From: Bursaphelenchus xylophilus
Taxonomy: Eukaryota > Nematoda > Chromadorea > Rhabditida > Aphelenchoididae
NCBI GenBank assembly: GCA_904066235.2
Contig: CAJFCV020000006.1
Location: forward strand, 10,416,001-10,480,000
Length of the DNA: 64,000 nucleotides
Direction of reading: 5' to 3'
Below are positions 11,523-23,084 of the stretch, one piece after another. The notes under the pieces are model-generated. The model was given only the letters and a program-made list of their open reading frames with translations, was not told the DNA's origin and searched no databases. The translations under genes were made by a program, and so were the position numbers. Position 1 is the stretch's first letter. Each line of letters starts with the position of its first letter.

Positions 11523-11657
11523 TCAGTCTGTCGGGAAAATAACGACCACTCTGTCGCATCGAAAATCGCATCGCCGCCCCTAAATCAAATTTCTTTTCAC
11601 TCGCGACCCGATTATCGCCGCAACATTGTGCTCATTATTTTCCCGACAGACAGACAG
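11523..11657. mobile_element. MITE, GTCTGTCGGG family (copy 3)
   Basis: Left end TCAGTCTGTCGGGAAAATAA after TA and right end TTATTTTCCCGACAGACAG. The interior differs from copy 2. Confidence 0.75.
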
Positions 11658-12224
11658 AAGGGCCCTTCAAGACGTCTGGAATATTGCGTAGAACACATGG
11701 AGAGGCTATAACGCGCTTTTGAACTTCTTTTCGGGTCCAAACGGCCCATTTATTGGCCAAACATTTCGTTTCGATGGGTTTTAAATTGAGTTTTGCACTT
11801 TGGGTAAACTTGTTACGGAATTATCAAGTCTTTCTCTCCGCCGTCCCCATTGTCCTGCACTTTTTTGTACGGATTTTGTATTCGGAATAATTTTCGAGGG
11901 GAATTAACATTTTTTTGCCAATAACTTGGTAATTAATGCATCTATATTTGGGAAGTTGGGAGTGTAAGTAGTAGTGGGGAGTAGTGAATGTATTCACATT
12001 GAAATTTGGGCTGTACGATAAACCTCCGACGACTTCTGATATTATCCATGACATCTACTTCGGGGATTTTTGATATTGTGGCCAAAACGGATGGGTTACC
12101 GTAATTTTGCCTTCCGATAATTGCTGTTGCCTTACAGCTAGTCTCACAAGCTTTCACATGCCGATAAAATAAAGACAAAAAAGTAAAATTGAAGAAGTAT
12201 TTTGATTAAAACTTATAATGAAAC
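11658..12224. other. intergenic, nothing recognised
   Basis: AT-rich DNA. One ATTATCCATGACATC motif lies near 12041. No supported gene. Confidence 0.4.
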
Positions 12225-12660
12225 TACCCCAAGTGCGACGCTCAGATTTTGATGAAACTTGGATACAAGTTTAGAAAATTTTTTTCCAAGGCATATCCGA
12301 GATTTCCAGCCAGCGATTTGCAGAAACAACCAAGATTTTTAGATCTAAAATTATAAAAAATATGGCAATTTTTTGACGAATTTTTGCCATAAAAAGTTTC
12401 GTGCTTATTTCTACAGTAGAAGGTAATGTTCCCACAAAATATCAATTTTTTACGCGCGAAACTGGCAAAGATACGGCCAAAAAGTGTTTCTTCTCTCTGA
12501 CCGCTCTCCGCATTTCGCGTACTCTCTCGGCCGCAAAGATTGTTGAATATTTCGGCTATGCCTGTAAAGAGTGGGCTAAAATTTTTGGTGGTTGATACGC
12601 GGCCTATGCCGAATTTATAGGCAAAATTTAGAGAAGATCGGAGCGTTGCACTTGGGCTAC
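12225..12660. mobile_element. full-length GAGATATTCAAC-family element
   Basis: Left end CCCAAGTGCGACGCTCAGAT and right end, inverted, CCCAAGTGCAACGCTCCGAT, so the dispersed family is an inverted-repeat element of about 435 bp. The interior carries TACTCTCTCGGCCGCAAAGA and the TTGAATATTTCGGC landmark. No ORF. Confidence 0.7.
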
Positions 12661-14049
12661 TTTACTTGTTAATTTTAGCGATTTTTTTGCAAAAAAGACC
12701 AAAAATTTCAAATTTCCTTTCAATAAATTACAGTAATTTCACAAAAGAACTCCTCTCCGCATCTTAATTTATGCCTCCCAGCCTTTCAAAAAGCCTTTCA
12801 AAGCAAAAGATTCGGCCCATTTTAGCACAAAAAATCTCATTTATCAAAGTTTTTTCGTGCAAAACGCCCGCGGCAATTTGGAACGGAGAAGGTTGACTAA
12901 TCTCTGCCCCGCCGCTGAAATAGGACCTCAAGGCTCATTTGCGCCGATGGCCCTTCCAAGTCGTTACATTTAAATTTGACGCGTGACAAGGGACCAGGAC
13001 CAAATTGGGCCGCTTTTCGGCCGCTTGTCAAAAAACGTCTGGAAAAACTGAAATTGGGATTCTAGGAATTCTCAAGGTCATGTTGGACTTGTCAGAGGAC
13101 TTTTTTGAGAAATTTTGGATATGCAAATTTTGAAATTTTTTGAAAGGGTTATGCAAATTTTACGCGTTTTATATCAAAAAAATTAGTTTTCAGTTGATCC
13201 GAAGTAAGTGTAGAATTCCAGGCATTGGAATCCCAAATTCCGACCATTTTCGGGGTAGGTGACATTTTATACGATGAAACGTGTTTTTGGCAACTTTGCT
13301 TTTCAGCTGGGTAAAATACGAGTGCTCTTATTTTCCTACGTTTTGGAATTATAAAAACCCAAAAACCCATTAGTTTCAGCCCTGTGTGACATTTTATGCG
13401 ACGAAAATTACCTTTTGAAAAATCTAAAAATCTCGATTTTGAAAAGCAAAAAATTTAAAAATCACTTCCTTAGAGCTTCTAAGGCCATTTAAATTCTTCC
13501 CCTAAATTTTAAATGGCATCGCGGCCAATTTTCTGCAATTTTTTCAAGTATAACGTCACAAGACTCCATTTTTCACTTTTTTCCAGTTTTTGGTAAAATA
13601 TTGCTTCATTTTTTGCTCTTTTCGTCTTTTGCAATTACCATGAAGTCTTATTTACTGCGTTGTTTTAAATATCCCTCCCATTTTCAATTTCCTTTTCAGG
13701 AAAATGAAGAAAATCTCCCCAATTTCCGCAAAAAACCTCATTTTTTAAAAGTTTTTTGCCCCCACGGGGGCACACATGATAAATATAGTAATACCGTGGC
13801 ATGTACAAGGATGTGGGAGGATGTGTTTGTTTGCCCGCTGATTTTTGGCCCTTCCGGATGGTGTTTAACCAAGCTTTCCAATAAGAGTTTCCGAAAGAAG
13901 CGGAAATTGGGGGTATCACAGGGAAATTGGTCGAGTATTTGCCAAGTGCCTCGAGGCAAATCCTGTTTGTAGGCGAGAACTTGGACGTCAGACCCTTGAG
14001 CGGGGTTTTTGAGACGTTAGGTCTGAGGGTTTCTACGTATTTCTCCATT
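12661..14049. other. intergenic, no gene seen
   Basis: Two copies of the dispersed TGACATTTTATACGATGAAA motif (near 13260 and 13386). A moderately G+C-rich island lies at 12870-13020. Open frames at 13600-13970 lack splice sites, coding bias or a recognisable family. Confidence 0.4.
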
Positions 14050-14320
14050 TTCATGACCTTTAATGAACTGATATTGTACCCGGAAGCACTCAAAGTGCGA
14101 TGCTCAGATTTTCTTCAAAGTTTGCACACATTTTGGTCATAGGCCACACATCAAAGTCCAAAGATTTTAGCTCGCGATTTTCTGGAGCTCTGGAGACGAG
14201 CATTGTGTTTTGCGCCGAAAAAAATGATTTTTTGCAGAAACATTACTCCCTAATTAGAAATAGTCATAAAATTTTTCGTGCCGAAATAAAAACCCCCTGT
14301 ATATTTTCTCCCGATCACTT
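14050..14320. repeat. GAGATATTCAAC-family repeat, diverged
   Basis: Starts with CTCAAAGTGCGATGCTCAGA and shares the TTTTAGCTCGCGATTTT and ACATTACTCCCTA landmarks with the other copies. Confidence 0.6.
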
Positions 14321-14629
14321 TCTTCTGATCCGTCAGGGTTAACATTGCCATTATCATCAATTTGTTGGAGCAACTGGGCATCAAGTAGATGCCCAGTTGC
14401 TCCAATCGAAACCGGCTGTCAAAACAATCTTCTCTGCCCGCAAAAACCCTTCAAAAAATTATTTTACCTTCAAAAATTCCTCAAATATCAAAAATTAACT
14501 ATATAGAAGTCATAGTCATATATCACACAAAATATAACAATAACAAAATATTATACAACAATTCAACACAACTAAACAAACAGCACAATACAGAGTATTA
14601 CAATAGACCAAAAGTCTACTGAGTAGTAG

Positions 14630-15945
14630 TCATAGTACATTGGAGTTAATTCTCTTCTCTGATTGATAAGGTATAATGTAAAAATATGTTTTAGTAAGGT
14701 ATAATGTAAAAATTATTGTAGGACTCTATTTTCGTTGGGTATCTTTGTTGCGGCGACAGTAGGAAGGGAGCACTCCCCTAAAGCCAAACAAGTTTGGCCC
14801 CAGTGTCTACACCACTTTTTGTGATGCAGACCCCATGGTCCGGATTTCTGTCCGAGGCAATGGTGCCGACGAGGGTCTCTCCCGACTTATCTTGGGGTGT
14901 TTCCAGCAGGTTCAAGCGGCGGACTTCTCGTTTCGGCCTGGAATTTCCGCTTTTCCATCCTGGTTTGCGCCAGCTTCACAGCGACTTTCATTTCACTGCT
15001 CTTTGTTGGCCGAAAATGCTGGGAAAAGTGGGGCGACATTTCTGGTGTGTCGGTTGTAACAAAAAAAAGAAAAAAAAAAACAAAATTGTATATTTTTTGC
15101 GACTTTGCCATCCCCCTACTTTGTGCGTACTGCTCAAAACTTACCGTGCTGAATCCCCGAAAACTTACGTAGTGAAGCTGAAAAGTTTTTGGTTTGTTTT
15201 GACCTCATAACCCGTGGCTGGCCCGTGGGACGTTTTCAGCCGGAACCATAGCGCACGACCGCGGTATAGAGGCGAGCTTTCGCTGCATTGCCCACGTCGG
15301 GGACCTCGTTGACCCGCCTTAACTTCGTGCCAGCCACATTGGGCCCCCGCTCATGGCTGCTCGGAGGGGAAAGAGGACTCTCGGCCGAGCGCCCCAGGTC
15401 TCGGCACCACCGATTGCCGAACTCTGCGGCGTATCGGTGGCTCCAGCTTGGTTTATCCGTAGCAGCCGTCACCACAGGGTTAGGTCCGGTTTATAAGTTG
15501 GCCAAAGGCCTTGAACATCCATCCCCAGCGCTCTTCCACCTCAACAGCCTCCGCTCGTTTTGGGGGATGGCTAGTCGCAATATACTTTTATATTTTTTTT
15601 AACACTTTTTGTTGTTACAACCGACACCGCAGCGTCCGTTCCCACTTTTCCCAGCATTTTCACAAAGAATAGTGAAAATCGAGCCTCTGATCCGCCTTCG
15701 GGCACCAGCTCCGGGCCAGCGGAATACCGGGGGTACTCCGATTACCGGCCCTTTTACCTCCGGTACTAGCCCCAAGTACAAGTCGGGTTCAACCCTCCCG
15801 ACACCCAAAGCCCGAACAGGTCCGAGACCCCCGACTCCCTACCTACTGTCGCCACAACGTTGATACCCAAAGAAAATAGAGTCTTTCGTTTATTATGAAG
15901 GCTTGCGGCCCTTCATAGAGAAGAGAATAATATCCAATGACTACC
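14630..15945. mobile_element. composite inverted-repeat element, G+C-rich core
   Basis: Left text GACTCTATTTTCGTTGGGTA at 14722 continues to GCGACAGTAGGAAGGGA. It is matched in inverted orientation up to 15883, with further similarity outside (TTCTCTTCTCT on both flanks). A second inverted pair inside (GTCGGTTGTAACA near 15048 against TTGTTACAACCGACA near 15612) shows nesting. The G+C-rich centre at 15230-15540 has open frames on both strands but no transposase or reverse transcriptase motif I can recognise. Non-autonomous, class unknown. Confidence 0.55.
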
Positions 15946-16029
15946 ACTACCTACGTATACAACACATATCTAATACTGATACAATATAAATGTAAATATC
16001 AAACCAACGATTACCAGTCCATACATGAA

Positions 16030-17390
16030 GAAATTTTCCAAATTGAGGATTCATTGTTGAAAGCCAGCGTCCTTGGTGATCCATTGGTCACTGTGATGAT
16101 GAGTCGAAGAAAAGGAGAGTTTGAAGCGACGGTTAATGCGGCGAAATCTGCAAATAAAACGATATAATCAATGTCTAAACCATGTGCAGGTTCTAGGAGG
16201 GTAAATCAGCCCAAAGAGAAGATAAATCAACAAGGACAGCAGTCTGTGCTCGCCGAGCCCGGCATAAAAAAGTAAAACTTCCGAGCTGTGCCCACTGTCC
16301 AAGCAATTTCGTAAAAATTTGACGTCGTTTCTAAACATGGAAGCAAAAAATAAAAGAACTCACAAGGAAACTTGATGTGAAGCAAATCCGGAGATTTTTA
16401 AGTATGAACTATATTGAGCAAGATGAAATGAACTGCGCATGATGATGCACATCATGACACGAAGCAATACCATTGACGAGAGATCATTTGGAGCTCTGAA
16501 ATCAAAGAAAATAGTAAAATTTATCAAATTTTCTATTATTCCTACCTAAAATAATGTAAAACAAGGTAAAAAGCTCTTACCGCATAGAAATCTCTGATCC
16601 AACAACAAGGAAAATTGTAGATGACCAATGTCAAAGTCCAAACAAGGTTTGTTCTTTACAGGGCAGTTTGCATTTGAAAAGAGTAAGTGACGTGGAGACC
16701 GGGCAACCTCGGGATAACATTGTGAAGTTCGTGGAGCTTCCTCATGCCAGGATGTCCCATTCCAGAAGGACTTGCTGATAGAAATCCAAGTTCCAATCTG
16801 AAACGAAGAAATCGGTAAATAAAACCAAGTATAACATGAAGAACATCAAATGTAATTGTAAAGACCGCATAAAACGCCTCTATGACCCAAGAAAGAAGCT
16901 CGTGGACAAAAAATAATCAAGAAACTTTCAATTTACAGCAAGAATTCACCCCGTTCTGAATCTTGCTGATGTCGAGTACAACATCAACAAAAAAATTGTC
17001 AGTTTTGGACCTAAATACGGAAAACAACAAATAAAAAAGCAAGCTTACCTCGAGATGAGGCCTCATATCAAAACGATCGGGGACTTTTTGACGGCAAATC
17101 GGGCGATAATATCCGAGTTTGGAGGTGATGTTGATGTCCACGTCAGAATGAACGGCCGTGAGAATGGCATTGTCCACGTGTCGCAACAAACGGCAAATTG
17201 TACGCGCGCGCGCGAGGCCACGCAACAATGATGCATAATGATGATATTCGTTATAATTGCCGTGGAGAGCTTGGCGTTCTGGGTTTTCGTGGCGGGGCAC
17301 AGCCAAGGTACTCGTGCAGGCGGAAATTCGTCAAAATGATGGCAAGTTCGGCTAGTTACGAGATTTAGGCACATATTTTCTATTTTCATG
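16030..17390 (-). pseudogene. exon-like segments, unrecognised
   Basis: Several minus-strand stretches are bounded by good splice sites: a donor CTCGAG|GTAAGC near 17048, an acceptor TGATTTCAG with donor CTT|GTGAGT around 16496-16364, and an acceptor TTTGCAG near 16155 leading to a frame that stops near 16030. Translated pieces look protein-like, but the phases do not join into one frame and I cannot assign a family. It may be a decayed gene or several captured exons. The strand is also uncertain, because a plus-strand frame at 16020-16165 is open as well. Confidence 0.3.
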
Positions 17391-17614
17391 CAGAATTTGA
17401 CAGTTTAAATTGATTTTTCGCTCATTTATGGCCAAAACATTATTTTAGGTATGAATTCTAGTGTAAGATCGGAATTTCAACGTTTTTGCAGGGAAATTCT
17501 AATGAATATGATGGACAAACTATGTTTACTGCCTTTCTGGAACACCCTGTACTACTTTAAAGACAATTTTCATAACAATACGCACAATATTCCTTCAATT
17601 TTTTATATAAACCT

Positions 17615-18471
17615 TTATTGACTAGATTTCAACAGTTTGTTTCTGACCGCATTCACTTGGTTGATGAAGTCGATTTGTGTGACGACATTGGGATCCACTG
17701 GGAGGTCTGAAAACGCAAAATAAAATACTCTTACCACAAAAATCGAGATAACATTCACTCATATTATACTAGACCACTTACGTCCAATCTTCATCCTTGA
17801 TTTGGAGCTCCTTTCCCAAGTTGGTGGTGGTTATAATTTCTGCAGAATGTTTGTTGAGATCCGGCAAAGCGGCAAGCTTTACAATGCATTTTCCAAGGTA
17901 GTAAATGGACTCGCCTTCATCGAAATACTTGCGCACGGCCTAAAATCGGAATAAATCGGTGATAAAAACTTACAAGATGCCTCTCAGACCTCCAAAAGAC
18001 AACACGTCCCGATTTGGTTGGTATCATAAGGCGAACCGCATAGATCAGGCACACGTAATGATTTAGGAGGCCAACATTGTTAATGACGTCATAAGCATAA
18101 CGCCGGGTTCGCCTCGACCTCCCAGAACTTCTTGGCCGTGTTTCCGAGGATGAACTGAAAAATAATGCCATTGCCGATCCTCTCGCAGGCACTTTTCGAC
18201 GATTTGAAGCACATTTCTATACATTCACATTGTTTTAGGTATCAAAACGGAGATTCTTCCAATTTTCCCCGAAAAACCTCAAACCTGGAGTATACCTAAA
18301 TTCCAACAAAACGGAAAAGCTGCAGCACAACTTACATTAGCAGCGGCGTACGAGTTGTTCACTAAGATGTCCAATTGGCCTTCATTTTCCGTGCAGATTT
18401 GCTCAAGCAGCTCCTTGACCGACTTTGGATCAGAATGATCGACGTAAACGTGCTTCCCTCCGGCAGTAACC
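17615..18471 (-). pseudogene. DHRS1-like short-chain dehydrogenase, broken
   Basis: Minus-strand exon remnants match the SDR family member DHRS1 in order. First comes a piece with HVYVDHSDPK and LDILVNNSYAAAN (18330-18471, behind a TTTGTAG acceptor). It is followed by ILGNTAKKFWEVEANPA, YAYDVINNVGLLNHYVC, RLMIPTKSGRVV, GGLRGIL, then LGKCIVKLAALPDLNKHSAE and a C-terminal exon ending at TAA 17615-17617. That stop overlaps an AATAAA. The N-terminal NAD-binding exons and the exon with the catalytic YxxxK are missing. There are at least two frameshifts (in the NPA/YAY junction and after SGRVV) and a phase clash at the last intron. Splice sites are still recognisable, so decay is recent or base-call errors contribute. 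Confidence 0.8.
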
Positions 18472-19331
18472 TACAAAGAAATACAACTGGAGGCTTTGAT
18501 AAATTGCTCCACCCATTTTGACCAAAACTTCAAAAGAAATTACCAAATTTACCGAAAAAAGAAATCCCCGAGCTGCGCCCTATGAAGGGCAGGCTGCAAA
18601 GTCGAAGCTTGAAAAATACCGCGGGATTTTCAAAAATACGTGTTGATAAAGAGTTGTAATAGCAAAATTATCTGATTGGAGGGCATGGAAATGGAAAAAA
18701 CGTGGAAAAAACTGAGCCAGAAAATTGTCAAAAATTTATATTAACCATGACAAAAACCTCTTTCCTAGTTTTTTTTCGCCCAAACCCCTCTTTGTTTACT
18801 GTAGCTTTGGTCCACATGGTCTCAATGCTTCGATAATTTGATGGCCCGATTAAATCGCTTTTCTTTGTTACGTTAATACGATTTTCCGCCCAAGAATTTG
18901 ATTTTTGGGTGCTTCGCGAGCAAACAATTAGTTAATTGTGACCCTTTTCCTACCGTTTCACTCGGTTCGTCTGGACCAAGGACGTGCCGAAATTCAAATA
19001 CTAACTAATAGCTAACGACAAGTTGTTACAGTTTGTTTGACATGTAAACATGGCGTTGAGTTTTTTGACGGACAGGTGTCTAAATTAAGGTCAGAACTCA
19101 ACAACATGGGGTTTTTAATGGTGTTTTTGGTTTTAACTATCCATTTTACGCTTTAATAGTTTTTCCTGACCTAATTTTAAAGGGAAATTTCAAAAGAAAA
19201 AATTCCCGCTATTTTTGGCATTCTGTTTCAAGGCTCGCTATTGGTCCAAAAGTTGGCAGAGTGGTAAAATTGGGGCTTGTTAGCACCTAAAAGGGTAAAA
19301 ATGTGTCTATAAGTCTTTACTTTGGGTTTCA
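18472..19331. other. intergenic, no gene seen
   Basis: The expected 5' exons of the DHRS1-like copy are not visible here. A moderately G+C-rich island spans 18780-19030. One CCCGC..GGCATTCTG repeat is at 19208-19232. Confidence 0.4.
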
Positions 19332-19899
19332 CAAGGAAAGTACTTCTATGGGGTGTGGAATTACCGGTCGAGATATATATCAAAAAATTCGCAAAAATTT
19401 TCTGATTCAGAATATATATAAATTAGCTGCCTAATTTTGGTCTAATGACATGTTTTTGTCCTCAGAAGTTTTCTCGCGACACCATGCAAGTGTCTTTTTG
19501 ACCGTGTTTTTACCAATAAAAAATTTTGTTTTGTGCTAAACTAAATTCTGAGGCCTTGACAAGCCTTAAAATATCATTGGATTACAACTACACTTTAAAA
19601 GTAGTTCCAATGTAAAAAATGGGATCTAGTGTGGCAAAAAGAGTCGAACCCGTTTCCCTCGGATTTCCAACCGAGCGCTCTAACCACTCGGCCACACCGC
19701 TCTCTTCCGAAGGAAGAGACTGAGCGCGGTTTTGTTGCCGCAGATTTTTTTCTTCGAGAAAAGCATTTATTGAAAAAACTCGCTGATAGACCAAAATTAG
19801 GCAGCTAATTTCTATATATTCTGAATCAGAAAATTTTTGCGAATTTTTTGATATATATCTCGACCGGTAATTCCACACCCCATAGAAGTACTTTCCTTG
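19332..19899. mobile_element. Tc5-like MITE with ~110-bp inverted ends
   Basis: Ends read CAAGGAAAGTACTTCTATGG and its inverse, and both sides are flanked by TCA. A CAAGG-type terminus with a 3-bp TNA target duplication is characteristic of the Tc4/Tc5 group of the pogo-related superfamily. The two arms (19332-19440 and 19790-19899) are nearly identical. No transposase; the centre holds a tRNA-like sequence. Confidence 0.8.
19629..19697 (-). tRNA. tRNA-Ser-like sequence, probably not functional
   Basis: On the minus strand the segment contains GGCCGAGTGGTTAGAGCGC, a typical type II tRNA D-arm, then an anticodon arm CTCGG-TTGGAAAT-CCGAG and GGGTTCGA of a T arm. GTGTGGC and GCCACAC can pair at the ends. 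The anticodon would be GGA (Ser). The anticodon loop is 8 rather than 7 bases, the T stem is weak (GGG against CTC, then mismatches), and no long variable arm is present. It lies in the middle of a Tc5-like MITE, so a captured tRNA relic is more likely than a working gene. Confidence 0.5.
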
Positions 19900-19902
19900 T
19901 CA

Positions 19903-20984
19903 GAAATCTTTTTATATTATCCATGACGATTAAAAATTTTTACAAAACATTCTTTGCCCAAAGCTCAAAAATTTTAAATCATGATGTAAAATACGCTAGT
20001 CAATCATTACATTGTTTCTTGCTTTACAGTTTCTGACTTATGCCGCATTTTTTGCCAACTTTTTATAATTTTTTCCCTTCAATTTTTTTCGTATAAAATG
20101 TCTCTCTTCACGAATTTTCCGAATTTTAATTGTTCAGCCATCGCTGTTCCCTCCGCTGCTTATGCACGACTGTTTCCTAAGGTTTCTCACGTCTGGTTTT
20201 TTAATCATGTTTGTTTTGCCGGAGGGGGAGGACGTAAATTAATTAGACCCCGCCGAAAATAGAGGTTTATTAAGAAGGAACGTCAAGACGAAGATGTTTG
20301 CGGATTAAGGATTATAGGGTCGTCTAAACATTCGCAAAATTAAAATTTAATTTTTGTGTGGTCAGGGATTTGGGATTTTTTAGAAAATTGGAAATTTTTA
20401 TCGTATAAAATGTCGTCTAAGCTTATTGTCTAAAAAGTTTTGGTGCTAGGTGATAGTTCAAGCCTGTGATAGTGGTTAAAATTTTATTTTGTAGCAGTAT
20501 ACAAAGATATGGCTAAAAACACCTTTCATCGTATAAAATGTCACCTTGCCCAAAACATGCATTTTTCGAAAACTAATGCCTATGGAGGTATGTGAAACGT
20601 ATTATACGCTATTAAAAATGCATTTTTCTGCACTTTTCCATCAAAAATTTGAATAAATTATTCAAAAACTGATGAATTTTGTATAAAACACGCTAAATGG
20701 CAACCTTTCCCTAATCTGCCGCTGCCGCTAAATTTAGGAATTGTTTTCCACGTCAACTCGGTTAATCCGCAATGTCAAAGTGTTTACTTCGTTGCCACAA
20801 ATCCGAGGGATTACGGTTTATATTACAACCGGACGACCTTTCGTCCGATTCTCCCGCGGATTTGGGGTTCCGAAACCATATTTGGCGGAGTGTTGACATT
20901 ATCTTTGTAATTAGGAGGTTGCTGGGTCACCGAGGGCTTCGGCGGATTAGTTATAGGAGCGTACATTTTTGAAATTATATTATA
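19903..20984. other. intergenic with G+C-richer island 20700-20960
   Basis: No coding support. TCGTATAAAATGTC motifs occur near 20091, 20401 and 20530. The island contains ATTAG-type sites and resembles other islands in the window only in composition. Confidence 0.4.
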
Positions 20985-21445
20985 TATGAAGCTAGAGGTC
21001 AAAATTTTCGAATTTCTCGGAGATCAATGTTCCGATTTGCTTGAAAATTTGCATGGACATTTTGTAGGCTCTGTAAATAAATTGCTAAAAATTTTACCTT
21101 TAGGATTACAAGTAGCGCCGAGATATTCAACGATCTTTGAAAACTAGAGATTATGAGAAATGAGGAGAGGCGGTTAGAGAATTTGACACTTAAAATTTCA
21201 TGGTTATTTCTATTGTAGAGTGTAACGTTCCCACAGAAAAATCAATTTTTTCCGCACGAAGCTGGCAAGGATATAGCCAAAAAGTGGTTTTCTCTGGCCG
21301 CTCTCCGTGTTTCGCGTACTCTCTCGCCCACAAAGACTGTTGAATATCTCGGCTGTGCTTGCAAAGCGTTAGCTCAAATTTTCAGCATTTGGTGTACGAT
21401 CTGTGCCTGGCGTATGTGCCGAGTTTAAAGAAATTCTGAGCGTTG
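20985..21445. repeat. GAGATATTCAAC-family repeat
   Basis: Landmarks CCGAGATATTCAACGATC, GAGAAATGAGGAGAG, CTGGCAAGGATATAGCC, TACTCTCTCGCCC and AATATCTCGGCTG in order, ending GAGCGTTGCA. Confidence 0.75.
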
Positions 21446-22632
21446 CAAGTACATATACATGTAGTATTACAAAGGGGTGTTCCGGAGACTTGGAAAAGAA
21501 CTCCAAGAGCCCCATGGGAAACATAAATTTCTGAGGCCTTCTCAGCAAAAAACCGATCATTTTTTACAAAGTATAATTCCCCATGGAAAACATCGAAGCC
21601 TTTTCAGGCAAAATCTACATTTTACAATATATTTTACAATGCTTTCATTAGAAAAATATTACGTTGTCCCATAAGTCTTGTGTATTTTTTCGGGTCTGAG
21701 AATTAAACCCTCATTGCAAAGACCTAGATGAATGATATCCGTAATGTTTGGTATTGTCAAAACCGCCATCTTTTACATTTATAAACGGTATAAAAAGTTT
21801 AACTAACCACGGTCATTTCGGTCAAATACTTGACATTCTTTAATATCATCCCACTTCTGAGAAGGGCTAGAAAAACAATTCCGTTCTTTTGTAAGTGAGG
21901 TTACACTTTTGCAATTACACTTTTTAACACATCTACTAAGTACCTTGTTTCTGAATAAGCCGTGTTTCCCACTGAATTAGTGCTTTCGACGCTGTCCTGT
22001 AGGCTTCTTGTATGCGCCATGGTGAATATCATGATGTATATTCTTTTGCGTATAGCTTTTTTGGGCGTAGTTCCTCAGGTCGCGACGATCTCCATACATA
22101 AAATTTCTTTATCTCGGCAATTCCTGGTGGACCCAGTTATTACATGGGAGCATAATAAATATGGGAATTTGAGTTTGCAGCTGTAGGCTTAGCCGGGAAA
22201 AATCCAAATTTTTATTTTTACGGTAGAGCTTTCCCATAATTTTCATTGCTGTTTTCGCTAATATAAATTATAAATAACCGTCGCACAAACCTTTTTTGTT
22301 TTCGCCGAAATCCCTGCTGAACGTCTGATGTTTGCATTGTAGGTGTAGGACACAAACATCCGACCACACTCGATGAGGACGTGTATGTTTTGCAGTTGTG
22401 AGACTTCAGAATAATTGAGCGCTACAAATCCGAACTTTTTATGAGTTTTGTGCCTTTTGAATGGAAGAAAATTTGAGTGGGAGGCTTACAAGAGATGTAG
22501 CTAACATTGGACAAACATTATTACATCATTATTAGAATGTCGGCACAAACTTCGGACTCAAATTTTTGGCCAAAATTTTAGTCTGAAGGTTGGTCAAAAT
22601 TTTACATTTTTTGCGAATTACTTGTTTCTGTA
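21446..22632. other. intergenic, nothing recognised
   Basis: Mixed composition, no gene with splice or family support. The frame at 21962-22186 is unsupported. Confidence 0.4.
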
Positions 22633-22752
22633 CCAGTTTGTCGGGGAAATAATGAGAGGTCGCTCAAATAAAAAGAAGCTTCATTCTGCCCCGACACAAT
22701 TCGTTTTCTCGGTTGTAGATGCGACAGAGCGCTCATTATTTTCCCGACAGAC
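22633..22752. mobile_element. MITE, GTCTGTCGGG family (copy 4)
   Basis: Left end CAGTTTGTCGGGGAAATAAT after TA and right end ATTATTTTCCCGACAGACG. About 120 bp, no ORF. Confidence 0.7.
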
Positions 22753-23084
22753 GGGTTGAGAGGATTGGCCGGGTCCTAGGGTAGTTTATCACCTATTTTG
22801 AAGTACTTTGCGCGTACTCACATCAATAATATCTAGATAAAAGTTTCGGATCTTCATTTGTTGTCGCAAATTTTGGTCTTTTATATGTCACAATGACCCA
22901 GGATAAAGAAAACCAACGTTAGTAAGAGCTAAGTTTAGAAAAAGGGGACATATTGCAAGTCTCCTTCGATCCTTCGCCGAGCCTTCGCCGCCCCTTTGTC
23001 AGGCCTCGTAGGGCCCTACAAGCTTTGTTTGGGTATCTTTCTGTCTACCTGCCCTACGTCACGTATCGATCGATTTTGTGAGCG
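22753..23084. other. intergenic, nothing recognised
   Basis: No gene or repeat family recognised. Confidence 0.4.

Noticed and set aside
15230..15870. G+C-rich segment as a possible rRNA fragment or retroelement ORF
   Set aside because: No rRNA landmark or reverse transcriptase motif was recognisable; it is the core of an inverted-repeat element.
19629..19697. Functional tRNA-Ser gene
   Set aside because: Eight-base anticodon loop, weak T stem, no variable arm and location inside a MITE; kept only as tRNA-like.
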